A stretch of 64,000 bases of DNA. It comes from Pseudooceanicola nitratireducens (GTDB lineage: Bacteria; Pseudomonadota; Alphaproteobacteria; Rhodobacterales; Rhodobacteraceae). Every line of letters begins with the position of its first letter. The first letter of the stretch is position 1. Of the stretch, positions 1 through 8,336 are shown one piece after another. Under the pieces are notes generated by a model. It was not told the origin of the DNA, searched no databases, and saw nothing but the letters and a program-made list of their open reading frames with translations. The position numbers and the translations under genes were made by a program. The stretch covers positions 372,001-436,000 of the forward strand of contig NZ_FNZG01000001.1 in assembly GCF_900109195.1 (NCBI RefSeq), written 5' to 3'.

Positions 1-1473
1 GTCCAGAAGCGCCTGAAGCTGCAGCTCTTTCTCTTGCAGCTGGACCTCGTAATTCGAGATCTGCGTGCGGAGCGAGGCGATATAGCCCTCGGGGTCGACA
101 AAGTTGTCTTCCTGCAGCCGCACCAGCGCCTCTTGCGCGACGCGGCGTTCTTCCTTGGCCTTCTCAAGCGAGGCACGCGCCGTGGCCATGCCGTCTTCGC
201 GCTTGCGGCGCGACAGCTCGTCCACGCGTTCCTCGGCATAGGTGATCAGGTGATCGGCGAATTGCGCGGCGATGGCGGGATCGGCGGCGGCGACCTCCAT
301 CTTGATGACCCCTTCGGTCGGGTCATAGGCAATCTTCACGTATTTCTTGTAGACCTTGTAGGCGTCTTCGTTCGATGGCGTGTCGGCCATGCGCTGGATC
401 GGGTCGATCCAGTCCTGCGTGAAATGCGCCTTGAAGCCCATGTCCTCGTCCAGCCGCAGCATCGCGTCCTTCGACTGGAGATAGCTTTGCACCGCGATGG
501 CGTCCTGGTTGGTGGCAAACTGGGTGCCCTGCAACAGCCCACCGATGCCCGACCCGCCGGCGTTGTCGGCCTGCAGGATCAGGAACTCGGCCTTTGACGA
601 ATACATCGGCGTGGCAATGGCATAGAAGTAATAGCCCGCCAGGATCGCCGGGGCGAAAACGAAAAACGACAGCCGGGTGAACAGCAGGACCAGCCGGCGG
701 CGGCGGCGGCGCGCGATGTCGCGCTGGATGTCCATGATCTCTCGCGCGCGGCGGTCGGCGGGGTTCACCTCGGTCGAGGGAAGGTTGGCCTGATCCAGCG
801 GCACGGTCTTGGGAAGCGTTTCCCCGCGCTTGGCGGGCACGCCGGCCTGCGCGGTTGCGGCCCCGGCAGCGGCCCCGCCCGATCCGGCACCGGGCACCAC
901 CAGTTCCAGCATGTTCGTGGGCTTGAACGGGTCGATGCCCTTGGCGCGCAGCTGGCGCACGGCGTCGAAATCGCTGGTCGGGGCCAGCCCGTATTTCTGC
1001 GCCACGCGCCGCGCCATGCGCAGCTGGCGGCCCGTAAGGCCTTCGCGGCGGATCGCGTTGATGTCGGTCTCGGCGCTGACTTCTGTGTCTGAACTGACCT
1101 CACCGCTGCGGGCGGTGTTGGTCTTGGCGGGCTGTGCCGCATCGGCAGGCGTGGCAGGGGTGGGCTGCTGCGCCGGGGCCGCGCCCTCGGGCTGACCCTG
1201 GGCCGGGGCGGACCTGCGCGGTGTCTGGGCGGCGCGCGGGGCCTGGCCGTCCTTCAGCGCGGCCAGCGATGCCGCGCGGCGGCGCGCCACATCGGCCATG
1301 GAATTGGCGGCCCCGGCGGGGGCTTGCGGCGGTGTGGCCCCAGCCGGGGTCTCGGGCGTTTCAGGCGCGGCGGCCCCTTCGCCCGAGGCCTCGGGACGGG
1401 GCTGCGCGGCACGCGGCGCGCCATCGTCGGCCTTGCGGATGCGGAATTTCCTAGCCTTGGGTTTCGTAGTCAT
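1..1473 (-). CDS. Capsule polysaccharide export inner-membrane protein, KpsE-like (partial, 3' end outside window)
   Basis: Reading from an ATG at 1473 the minus-strand frame stays open to base 1 (491 codons), so the C-terminus lies outside the window. The first ~245 residues are rich in Ala, Pro, Gln and Arg and look disordered and cytoplasmic. A run of arginines then precedes a hydrophobic segment at about residues 258-285, followed by a periplasmic part that becomes charged and coiled-coil-like (EYEVQLQEKELQLQ-type heptads) near base 1. This is the layout of KpsE/Wzz-like polysaccharide copolymerases that couple an ABC exporter to the outer-membrane pore. The start overlaps the upstream kpsT-like gene by 23 bp, so the two are probably co-translated. 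The long low-complexity N-terminus is unusual compared with enterobacterial KpsE. The family call rests on layout and context, not on a catalytic motif. Confidence 0.75.
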   Translation of the reverse strand, partial: MTTKPKARKFRIRKADDGAPRAAQPRPEASGEGAAAPETPETPAGATPPQAPAGAANSMADVARRRAASLAALKDGQAPRAAQTPRRSAPAQGQPEGAAPAQQPTPATPADAAQPAKTNTARSGEVSSDTEVSAETDINAIRREGLTGRQLRMARRVAQKYGLAPTSDFDAVRQLRAKGIDPFKPTNMLELVVPGAGSGGAAAGAATAQAGVPAKRGETLPKTVPLDQANLPSTEVNPADRRAREIMDIQRDIARRRRRRLVLLFTRLSFFVFAPAILAGYYFYAIATPMYSSKAEFLILQADNAGGSGIGGLLQGTQFATNQDAIAVQSYLQSKDAMLRLDEDMGFKAHFTQDWIDPIQRMADTPSNEDAYKVYKKYVKIAYDPTEGVIKMEVAAADPAIAAQFADHLITYAEERVDELSRRKREDGMATARASLEKAKEERRVAQEALVRLQEDNFVDPEGYIASLRTQISNYEVQLQEKELQLQALLD

Positions 1474-2110
1474 AGAGCTGTTTCGCTTCTTCCAAGGTGT
1501 CGAACATATGCAGCTGGCCGCCCATCAGAACGGCGGCCTCACGGGCGAATTTCTGTAGCGTCTCGGGCTGGTGCGACACGATCACCACCGTCGTCGTGCG
1601 CAGCCGTTCCCGAAGGATGTCCCCGGCCTTGCGGTTGAATTCCACATCCGTGCTGGCCGGCATGCCTTCGTCGATCAGGTACATGTCAAAGTCTAGCGCC
1701 AGCATCAGCGAAAACGAAAACCGCGCCCGCATGCCCGACGAATAGGTGCCAAGAGGCTGGTCGAAATATTCCCCCAGCCCGCACAGCCAGCGGCAGTAGG
1801 CCTCGACGTAATCCGGGTCCAGCCCGTAGATCCGTGCGATATAGCGCGAGTTCTCCATGGCCGAGTGCTTGTTGACCACGCCGCCCATGAAGCCAAGCGG
1901 GAACGAGATGCGGCAGTCGCGCCTGATCTCGCCCTCGTCCGGTTTTTCCAGCCCCGCCATCATGTTGATCAGCGTCGTCTTGCCGGTGCCGTTCGGGGCA
2001 AGAATGCCCAAGGACCGGCCAAGCTCTACCCGGAAGGAGACCTTGTCGAGGATCACCTTGCGCTGGCTGCCGGTCCAGAAGGACTTGCTCACGTTCTCGA
2101 ATTCGAGCAT
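1451..2110 (-). CDS. kpsT: Capsule polysaccharide ABC transporter ATP-binding protein, KpsT-like
   Basis: A 219-residue ABC ATPase that would energise export of capsular polysaccharide across the inner membrane. The Walker A motif APNGTGKTT is at residues 38-46, the signature SSGMR at 124-128, Walker B MYLIDEG at 143-149, and the switch histidine at 181 in VIVSHQPE. The compact size and the SSGMR form of the signature (instead of LSGGQ) are typical of the KpsT/CtrD/Wzt polysaccharide and teichoic-acid exporters. It overlaps the KpsE-like gene. The partner permease (KpsM) is not in the window and probably lies beyond the left edge. The start ATG at 2110 follows a ~190 bp gap that could hold the promoter. 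Confidence 0.88.
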   Translation of the reverse strand: MLEFENVSKSFWTGSQRKVILDKVSFRVELGRSLGILAPNGTGKTTLINMMAGLEKPDEGEIRRDCRISFPLGFMGGVVNKHSAMENSRYIARIYGLDPDYVEAYCRWLCGLGEYFDQPLGTYSSGMRARFSFSLMLALDFDMYLIDEGMPASTDVEFNRKAGDILRERLRTTTVVIVSHQPETLQKFAREAAVLMGGQLHMFDTLEEAKQLYDYETQG

Positions 2111-2243
2111 CGGCTCGCTCCGGGGTCTGCTCTGCCGTTACCTTAGGGTTGATCGGTTAACGGGCTTTGGATTTTTGCGCCAATATGGCGGATTTTGCCC
2201 ACAGCTGCCAAGCAAAGACATGTGAGCGACGTGTAAGAACGTG

Positions 2244-2270
2244 AAAACCGGGGCATTTTGGCCCCGGTTT
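2244..2270 (-). terminator. Rho-independent terminator after the metal permease gene
   Basis: A 10-bp perfect stem (AAACCGGGGC / GCCCCGGTTT) with a 6-nt loop lies 28 bp past the permease stop. On the minus strand it ends in a short T run. Confidence 0.75.
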
Positions 2271-2297
2271 CGCGGTCTTTAGGTGGATTTCCCGGTC

Positions 2298-3356
2298 TCA
2301 GGCGATCAGCGGCGCGGCCAGGGACCAGGCCAGACCGGCCAGAAGCGCGCCGATCATCGCCAGGCCGACATAGGCGGCGAAGACCCGCGGCTTGACCAGC
2401 GCCCAGACCGCCACCGCCGCCGGGATGCAGGTCACGCCGCCCGCCACCACAAAGGACATCGCGGCTCCGGGGGCCATGCCCTGCTGCAACAGCCCGTCGA
2501 CCAGCTGCACCGCCGCATAGCCGTTCAGATAGGCCGGGGCCCCGACCAGTGCGCCCAGCACGATCGGCATCAGCCCGTCGCCGCCCAGCACCCCGGCGAT
2601 CCAATCGGCGGGCACATAGGTCAGCATCAGGCTTTCGATCAGATAGGCCAGCACCAGCCATTTCAGCAGGAAGACGGCGTTCTCCAGCACCGCATCCCGG
2701 AAGGTGGTGCGGCGGGCGGGATCGCTCCAGAACCGCCAGACGGGCCGACCGGAAAAGGGCTGTTTCACCCCGCAGCAGCCGCCGACCTGGGGTTTTTCCC
2801 GCAGCGGATCCGCAAACACCGGTGATCCCTTGGCCAGCATCGCCACAAAGCCGCCCAGCAGGCCAACCCCGACCGCCGCCAGCGTCTTGCCAAGCGCGAA
2901 GGGCAGGCCAAGCGCGCCGCTGGTCACCACGAACATCGCCGGGTCCATCAGCGGAGAGGCCAGCCAGAAGGCCATGACTGCCGACAGGGGCGTGCCCACG
3001 GCCAGAAGCGCGGCGATAAAGGGGATCACCTCGCACGAACAGAAGGGCGACAGGCCGCCCAGAAGGGCCGCCATGACGATCATCCGGACCTCGTTGCCCT
3101 CGAACGCGCGGGCGATCGTCGTTTCCGCCCCCGAGGCCTTGAGGTATCCGATCGCCAGCACCGCCACCGCGATGATCGGCGCGGTATTGGCCAGCGCCCG
3201 GGCGGCAAAGCCCAAGGTCGGGCCCAGCTGGGGCAGGTCGGTCAGCGCCAGCACCACAAGGATCAGGGCCGAGGCCGCCCAGGCCTTGTCGATGCGCCGC
3301 CAAAGCTGGCCCAGGGGGCTGCCGCCGGGGGTGTCGTGGGAATGAAGCTCAGCCAT
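2298..3356 (-). CDS. Permease of the SO_0444/ArsP-like (DUF318) family, probable metal efflux
   Basis: A 352-residue polytopic inner-membrane protein with about eight hydrophobic segments. Two cysteine clusters stand out: SPFCSCEVIPF (Cys106/Cys108) in the first membrane half and GGCCG (Cys194/Cys195) in the central cytoplasmic loop. Both are characteristic of the YraQ/ArsP permease group, whose members export copper/zinc or organoarsenicals. The start chosen is the ATG at 3356; it overlaps the stop of the ArsR-type regulator by 8 bp, so the two genes form a translationally coupled pair. Longer upstream readings run through the regulator and are rejected. The metal specificity cannot be read from sequence; Cu/Zn is the best family-based guess. 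Confidence 0.82.
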   Translation of the reverse strand: MAELHSHDTPGGSPLGQLWRRIDKAWAASALILVVLALTDLPQLGPTLGFAARALANTAPIIAVAVLAIGYLKASGAETTIARAFEGNEVRMIVMAALLGGLSPFCSCEVIPFIAALLAVGTPLSAVMAFWLASPLMDPAMFVVTSGALGLPFALGKTLAAVGVGLLGGFVAMLAKGSPVFADPLREKPQVGGCCGVKQPFSGRPVWRFWSDPARRTTFRDAVLENAVFLLKWLVLAYLIESLMLTYVPADWIAGVLGGDGLMPIVLGALVGAPAYLNGYAAVQLVDGLLQQGMAPGAAMSFVVAGGVTCIPAAVAVWALVKPRVFAAYVGLAMIGALLAGLAWSLAAPLIA

Positions 3357-3720
3357 GGTCGTGTCCTTTGGCGGTGTCGCAGGTGTCCGCGTCGGCGCAG
3401 CATTCGCGCAGCAGGAACCCGGCCAGATCGTGCAATTCGTCATAGGCCACGGCGGCACAGATGATGCTGCGGCCCTGTTTTTCCTGCCCGACCAGCCCGG
3501 CCTGGGTCAGGATCTTCATGTGATGCGTCAGGGTCGATCCGGTGATGCCGGTCCGGTCCCCGAGCGCGCCGATGGTCAGGCCCGCAGGCCCCGCCCGCAC
3601 CAGGGTGCGCAGCACCAGAAGCCGCTGTTCGCTGCCAAGCGCCGCAAAGGTCGACGCCGCCTGTTCCAGTCGCAGCCCGCCGGTTTCGGTGTCAGATAGA
3701 TCAGGATGATTCATTTTCAT
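3349..3720 (-). CDS. ArsR-family winged-helix metal-responsive repressor
   Basis: A 123-residue regulator. The helix-turn-helix covers roughly residues 45-70 (SEQRLLVLRTL, then GDRTGITGSTLTHHMKIL), the standard ArsR/SmtB fold. The C-terminus carries ECCADADTC and ends in GHDHG, a cysteine/histidine cluster well suited to metal sensing. The start is one of two nearby ATGs, at 3720 (MKMNHP) or 3714 (MNHP). It lies immediately upstream of and overlaps the permease gene. By ArsR-family precedent it would repress the pair and release it on metal binding. Palindromes in the region shared with the divergent uracil-DNA glycosylase gene are candidate operators. Confidence 0.88.
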   Translation of the reverse strand: MKMNHPDLSDTETGGLRLEQAASTFAALGSEQRLLVLRTLVRAGPAGLTIGALGDRTGITGSTLTHHMKILTQAGLVGQEKQGRSIICAAVAYDELHDLAGFLLRECCADADTCDTAKGHDHG

Positions 3721-3722
3721 GA

Positions 3723-3778
3723 TTCTAGAAATATCGAAGGGATGGCGCTCCGGCAAGACATTTCGAAATCCTTCGAAG
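3723..3778. promoter_or_regulatory. Candidate ArsR operator palindromes
   Basis: Just upstream of the regulator start are three 8-bp palindromes: TTCTAGAA (3723-3730), TTTCGAAA (3761-3768) and CTTCGAAG (3771-3778), plus a related half-site TATCGAAG near 3732. AT-rich dyads in the regulator's own promoter are where ArsR proteins usually bind. The assignment is inference from position and symmetry. Confidence 0.5.
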
Positions 3779-3843
3779 TATTCACCCGGCGCGCGCCCCG
3801 CTTTGCCCTTGCCCTTCCGCCCCCGGGCCCCATGATCCTGCCC

Positions 3844-4446
3844 ATGACCGCCCCCGCTGCCCCCGCCACAGACGACCTGATCCCCCGTATCCGCGCCTGC
3901 CGGATCTGCGCCGACCGTTTCGCCGCCAGCGCCACCCGCCATGCGCCGCGTCCGGTGCCCTGGTTCGCGCCCTCGGCCCGGATCCTGATCGCGGGGCAGG
4001 CCCCGGGCTTGCAGGTGCATGAAAAGGGCCGGCCTTTCGACGACCGCTCGGGCGACCGGCTGCGCGACTGGCTGGGGATTGATCGGGACACCTTCTATGA
4101 CCGGACCCGCATCGCCATCGTGCCCATGGCCTTCTGCTTTCCCGGCTATGACGCCAGGGGATCCGACCTGCCGCCGCCAAAGATCTGCGCCGAAACCTGG
4201 CACACGGAGGTCCTGCAGGCATTGCCCCAGGTCCGCCTGCGGATCGTCATCGGGGCCTATGCGCAGCGCTATCACCTGGGGGCGCAGGCCTATGCGGCGG
4301 TGAAACCCTTCCGCGACCATCTGCCGGACACGATCCCCTTGCCTCATCCGTCGTGGCGCAATACCGGATGGCTGAAACGCAACCCCTGGTTCGGAGCCGA
4401 GCTTCTGCCGGTCCTGCGCCAAAGGGTGAAGGAGGCCCTGACGTGA
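3844..4446 (+). CDS. Uracil-DNA glycosylase superfamily protein
   Basis: A 200-residue protein that would excise uracil, or a related damaged base, from DNA. The family's catalytic-water motif appears as GQAPGLQVHEKGRPFDD followed by RSG at residues 51-70, and the C-terminal motif as PHPSWRNTGW. There are two N-terminal cysteines (CRIC, 19 and 22) but not the full four-cysteine set of the FeS family 4/5 enzymes, so it belongs to a related group. The start is ATG 3844 or ATG 3832 (12 bp upstream); longer readings enter the ArsR control region. It ends in a 4-bp GTGA overlap with the SseB-domain gene. Confidence 0.82.
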   Translation: MTAPAAPATDDLIPRIRACRICADRFAASATRHAPRPVPWFAPSARILIAGQAPGLQVHEKGRPFDDRSGDRLRDWLGIDRDTFYDRTRIAIVPMAFCFPGYDARGSDLPPPKICAETWHTEVLQALPQVRLRIVIGAYAQRYHLGAQAYAAVKPFRDHLPDTIPLPHPSWRNTGWLKRNPWFGAELLPVLRQRVKEALT

Positions 4447-5234
4447 CCGAAACGACCCCGCTGGATACCGCCCACGCCGCGATGGAGGCAGCGCCCGACG
4501 ATGACGCCGCCCGCCTGCGGTTCTACGAACGCCTTGCCGACAGCGAATTGTTCCTGATGCTGACCGAGGAAGTCTCGGGCGATCAGATCAGCCCCGACCT
4601 GTTCGAATTGCCCGACGCCACCTTTGCGCTGGTCTTCGACCGAGAGGACCGGCTGGCCCAGTTCGCCGGGCGTGCGGTGCCCTATGCGGCGCTGTCGGGC
4701 CGGGCGATCACCGGCATGATGGCAGGGCAGGGCATCGGCCTTGGCGTGAACCTTGATGTCGCGCCCTCGGCCATCCTGATCCCGCCGCAGGCGGTGGACT
4801 GGCTGGCGCAGACCCTTTCGGCCGCGCCGGATGAGGTCGAGGAACGCATCGCCGAATTCACCCGCCCCGCAGCCCTGCCTGAATCGCTTCTCACCGCGCT
4901 GGACACGAAGCTGGCGATGACCGCCGGGCTGGCGCGTCAGGCCTATCTGGTCGGCACAACGTCTGAGGCCGGGACCAAGGGGCATCTGCTGGCCTTTGTC
5001 GCGGCACAAGAAGACGCACGCCCCGCGCTGGCCAAGGCCGTGGGCGAGGCGCTGACCTTCTCGGGGCTGGACGCGGGCGTGCTGGATGTGGGGTTCTTCG
5101 ATCCGCATGATCCGGCGGCAGCGGCGCTGGCCCGCCACGGTCTGCGCTTTGACCTGCCCGAGCCCGAGGCCCCCCGGAAGGTCGAACATGTCGCCCCCGG
5201 CAGCGACCCGGACAAGCCGCCCAAGCTGCGCTGA
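4443..5234 (+). CDS. SseB-domain protein
   Basis: A 263-residue acidic soluble protein with the SseB N-terminal-domain pattern (short acidic start, then DAARLRFYERLADSELFLML and a later AQFAGRAVPYAALSGR segment). The family is widespread; its biochemical role is not established (enhanced serine sensitivity in E. coli gave the name). The GTG start at 4443 overlaps the TGA of the glycosylase gene in the classic coupling arrangement, so I prefer it to the in-frame ATG inside the upstream gene. A strong hairpin terminator follows. Confidence 0.82.
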   Translation: MTETTPLDTAHAAMEAAPDDDAARLRFYERLADSELFLMLTEEVSGDQISPDLFELPDATFALVFDREDRLAQFAGRAVPYAALSGRAITGMMAGQGIGLGVNLDVAPSAILIPPQAVDWLAQTLSAAPDEVEERIAEFTRPAALPESLLTALDTKLAMTAGLARQAYLVGTTSEAGTKGHLLAFVAAQEDARPALAKAVGEALTFSGLDAGVLDVGFFDPHDPAAAALARHGLRFDLPEPEAPRKVEHVAPGSDPDKPPKLR

Positions 5235-5247
5235 CATCTGCCAAAGA

Positions 5248-5287
5248 AAAAGGGGCTGCCCGGTCGATCCGCCGGGCAGCCCCTTTT
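5248..5287. terminator. Bidirectional terminator between the SseB-domain and SLC13 genes
   Basis: A perfect 16-bp stem (AAAAGGGGCTGCCCGG with its complement) around an 8-nt loop. It has A tracts on one side and T tracts on the other, so it serves both convergent genes. Confidence 0.92.
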
Positions 5288-5330
5288 ACGTGATGTTTGT
5301 ATCTGGTTCCGCGGCCAGAACCGGCAAGGA

Positions 5331-7109
5331 TTACAGCGGCCAGATGAACGGGATACAGGCCGAAACCAGAAGCCCCATGGACAGGTTCAGCGGGATGCCC
5401 ACCTTCATGAAGTCGGTGAACTTGTAGCCGCCCGGCCCGTAGACCATCATGTTGGTCTGATAACCGATCGGCGTGGCGAAACTGGCCGAGGCCGCGACCA
5501 TCACCGCCACCACCAGCGGGCGCGGGTCGATGCCCACCACCTGCGCCAGCCCGATGGCAATCGGGGTCACCACCACCGCCACAGCGTTGTTCGACACCAG
5601 TTCCGTCAGGATCGAGGTCAGCAGGTAGATCGACCAGATCACGAAGAAGGGCGGCAGCCCTTGCAGGAAGGGTGCGACCGCGTTCACGATCAGCTCGACC
5701 GCGCCGGAATGCTCCAGTGCTGCACCCACGGCGAGCATGGCAAAGATCATGGTCAGCAGCCGGCCTTCGACAAAGGAAAACGCCTCGTCCGCGTCGATGC
5801 AGCGGGTCCACAGGACCACCGCGACCGCCAGCACCGTCAGCAGGAAGATCGGCGCCACGCCAAAGGCCGCAAGCCCGACGATGGCCAGAAGGGCGCCGAT
5901 GGCGATCGGGGCCTGTTCGCGGCGATAGGCCCGGCCCGTGGGCTGGGTCACGTCGACCATCTCCATTTCCTGCGACAGGCGGCGGATGTCCTCGGGCGCG
6001 CCTTCAAGCAGCAGGGTGTCGCCGACGCGCACAATGGTCTCGTCCAGCTGGCGGCCTATGTTCTGGTTCCGGCGATGCACGGCCAGCACATAGACCCCGT
6101 AGCGGCGGCGCAAGCGCATGGACCCAAGCGCACGGCCGACCATCTTGCAGCCCGGCGCGATCAGCGCCTCGACCGTGGTCGTCTCGACGGCGGAAATCTG
6201 GTCAACGCGCTTCAGGCTTTTCGTGCGCTGCAGCGACAGAAGTTCCGAGATCTGACTGCGCAGCACCACGATGTCGCCGACCTGCAGCACGACCTCTTTC
6301 AGGTTGCGGCGCAGCGACTGGTCGCCCCGCACCACGTCGATCAGCCGCACGCCTTCGCGCTTGAACAGCTGCACGTCCAGCACCTCGCGCCCGATCAGGT
6401 TGGAATCCGGCGGCACCACAGCCTCGGTGAAGAACTTCATCTTCGAGCGGTCCGACAGCATGTCGGCCATGCTGTCGCGTTCCGGCAGCAGCCAGCGGCC
6501 CACGACCACCAGGTACAGCATGCCCCAGGCGACGACGACCAGCCCGATCGGCGTGACCTCAAAGATCGAGAAGGGCGCAAGCCCCTGCGCCCGCGCGACA
6601 CCATCCACCAGAAGGTTGGTCGAGGTGCCGATCAGCGACAGCGTGCCGCCCATGATCGCGCCGTAGGACAGCGGGATCAGCAGACGCGAGGCATTGATGC
6701 CCAGCTTGCGCGCCAGCTGCACGAAGACCGGGATCATCACGACGACGACGGGCGTATTCGCCACGATGGCCGAGGCCAGCACCACGAAAGCCATCAGCGC
6801 GGCAATCGCCACCCTGGGCCGGGACGAATAGCTTTCCGCCAGCTGGGTGAAGGCATCCAGCGCCCCGGTCCGCACCAGCGCGCCCATGACAAGGAACATC
6901 GCGGCGATGGTCCAGGGGGCCGGGTTCGACAGCACCGACAGCGCGTCGTCATAGGGCAGAAGACCAAGGAACAGCAGGATCGCCACGCCGCCGATGGCGA
7001 CGACCTCGGTCGGATAGATCTCTCGTACGAAGAGAACGAACATCAGCCCCACGACCATAAGGGTCAGCACGGCTTCTCCGGTCGGAGAAATGTTCAACAG
7101 GTCCAGCAA
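5331..7109 (-). CDS. SLC13-family anion permease with two TrkA_C domains
   Basis: A 592-residue inner-membrane transporter. N-terminal hydrophobic helices (to about residue 200) are followed by a cytoplasmic insert with two RCK/TrkA_C-like segments (about 210-290 and 300-380; ILGREVLDVQLF and CKMVGRALGSMRL patterns). A second membrane half follows, ending in FIWPL. This is the architecture of SLC13/DASS carriers for sulfate or dicarboxylates. The only start that keeps the first helix is TTG at 7109, preceded by AAGGCGGAG; the next ATG (7058) would truncate helix 1. A paralogue of nearly the same size lies at 9236-11008. Substrate cannot be assigned from sequence. Confidence 0.85.
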   Translation of the reverse strand: MLDLLNISPTGEAVLTLMVVGLMFVLFVREIYPTEVVAIGGVAILLFLGLLPYDDALSVLSNPAPWTIAAMFLVMGALVRTGALDAFTQLAESYSSRPRVAIAALMAFVVLASAIVANTPVVVVMIPVFVQLARKLGINASRLLIPLSYGAIMGGTLSLIGTSTNLLVDGVARAQGLAPFSIFEVTPIGLVVVAWGMLYLVVVGRWLLPERDSMADMLSDRSKMKFFTEAVVPPDSNLIGREVLDVQLFKREGVRLIDVVRGDQSLRRNLKEVVLQVGDIVVLRSQISELLSLQRTKSLKRVDQISAVETTTVEALIAPGCKMVGRALGSMRLRRRYGVYVLAVHRRNQNIGRQLDETIVRVGDTLLLEGAPEDIRRLSQEMEMVDVTQPTGRAYRREQAPIAIGALLAIVGLAAFGVAPIFLLTVLAVAVVLWTRCIDADEAFSFVEGRLLTMIFAMLAVGAALEHSGAVELIVNAVAPFLQGLPPFFVIWSIYLLTSILTELVSNNAVAVVVTPIAIGLAQVVGIDPRPLVVAVMVAASASFATPIGYQTNMMVYGPGGYKFTDFMKVGIPLNLSMGLLVSACIPFIWPL

Positions 7110-7428
7110 GATGTGCTCCGCCTTGAGTTCAGGCCCCGTGTCCCTTGCGGAAGGCCGGGGCGATATCGCGGTCCCTATCTAGAGGCGGCAGAGCCGTGAT
7201 CGCAAGGCCGCACTTGCACGCATCGGGCCATCGCCTTGGAATAGGACGGATTTCCCGGCGGCTTTGCCCCGATGGGGTCAATTGCCCTTGGGCTTGGCTT
7301 TGGCGGGATTGGCGGTGGTCGCCCGGGCGCAGGGCCGGACGGATTGTCCGCCCCGGGGCGCGGCTGCCGGGACTGGGGGCGACTGGGGCGGTCACACCAA
7401 GGGCCGTGAAGTCCCGCCCAGAGGCAGT
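7110..7428. other. Intergenic region, no gene recognised
   Basis: 319 bp between the TTG start of the SLC13 gene and the stop of ymdB, both on the minus strand. Open frames here show no family resemblance and no convincing ribosome site. It probably holds the SLC13 promoter; I see no clear structured RNA. Confidence 0.5.
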
Positions 7429-8250
7429 TCAGACCGGTGCGGGCCCCGACTGCTGCAGCGTACCGCCCTGGCGCACCATCTCGATCCGGGTGGCCATGCC
7501 GGTGCGGTCGTCGGTTTCCACGTAGACGCCCGACAGGGTCGCTTCACCCTTGGCGGGCTGGAACCGGCCCTTGGACATGCCGGTGACAAAGCGGCGCAGC
7601 GGCTCGGCCTTGTCCATGCCGATGACGGAATTGTAGTCGCCGCACATGCCCGCATCCGACAGATGCGCCGTGCCGCCGGGCAGGATCTGCGCATCGGCCG
7701 TGGCCACATGGGTATGGGTGCCGACCACGAGGCTGGCCTTGCCGTCGCACCAATGGCCCATGGCCATCTTTTCCGAGGTCGCTTCGCAATGCACATCGAT
7801 GATCGAGGCCTGCACCAGCCCGCCCGCGCGATGCGTCTTCAGCACCGTTTCAATGGCCGAGAATGGATCGTCATAGGGCCGCGACATGAAGACCTGCCCC
7901 AGTACCTGCGCGACCAGCACTTTGCGCCCGCCGGGTGCATCGAAGATGCGATAGCCCTTGCCGGGGGCGGACCGCGCATAGTTAATCGGCCGGATGATGC
8001 GGTTTTCCTGTTCGATGAAACTCATCATGTCCTTCTGATCGAAGGCATGATCGCCAAGGGTGATGACATCGGCCCCCGCGGCCAGGATCAGCTTGGCATG
8101 TTCCGCCGAAAGCCCCGCGCCATTGGTCGCGTTCTCGCCGTTGACCACGACGAAATCCAACTTCCACGCCTCGCGCAGGCGGGGCAGGGTTTCCTGAATG
8201 GCCGTCCGTCCGGACCGGCCCACGACATCACCGAGGAAAAGCAGTTTCAT
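7429..8250 (-). CDS. ymdB: TIGR00282-family metallophosphoesterase, YmdB-like
   Basis: A 273-residue cytoplasmic enzyme of the family that in Bacillus hydrolyses 2',3'-cyclic nucleotides. The metal and active-site motifs are visible in order: GDVVGRSGR (7-15), NGEN (37-40), TLGDHAFD (64-71), HCEATSEK (154-161) and GTHTHVATAD (177-186). The third motif reads GDH where Bacillus YmdB has GNH, an Asn-to-Asp change at a metal ligand. It ends next to a GC-rich gap and starts 86 bp from the orphan gene downstream of the second SLC13 transporter. The identity is secure; the cellular role in this group is not known. Confidence 0.92.
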   Translation of the reverse strand: MKLLFLGDVVGRSGRTAIQETLPRLREAWKLDFVVVNGENATNGAGLSAEHAKLILAAGADVITLGDHAFDQKDMMSFIEQENRIIRPINYARSAPGKGYRIFDAPGGRKVLVAQVLGQVFMSRPYDDPFSAIETVLKTHRAGGLVQASIIDVHCEATSEKMAMGHWCDGKASLVVGTHTHVATADAQILPGGTAHLSDAGMCGDYNSVIGMDKAEPLRRFVTGMSKGRFQPAKGEATLSGVYVETDDRTGMATRIEMVRQGGTLQQSGPAPV

Positions 8251-8336
8251 GACTTTTGCCTAAGCGCGGCGGGCGGAAAGGGCAAGGGGGCGCAGCGACT
8301 TGGATGGGGCCTTTGCTCGGGTGAGCCGCGGCGCAT

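Noticed and set aside
2136-2165. CtrA-like TTAA boxes upstream of kpsT
   Set aside because: Only a half-match (TTAACC with a poor partner at the right spacing); too weak to list.
2143-3303. 386-codon minus-strand frame across the permease gene
   Set aside because: It is a different frame of the permease gene with Gly/Arg-rich content and no hydrophobic segments; the real frame has clear membrane helices and Cys motifs.
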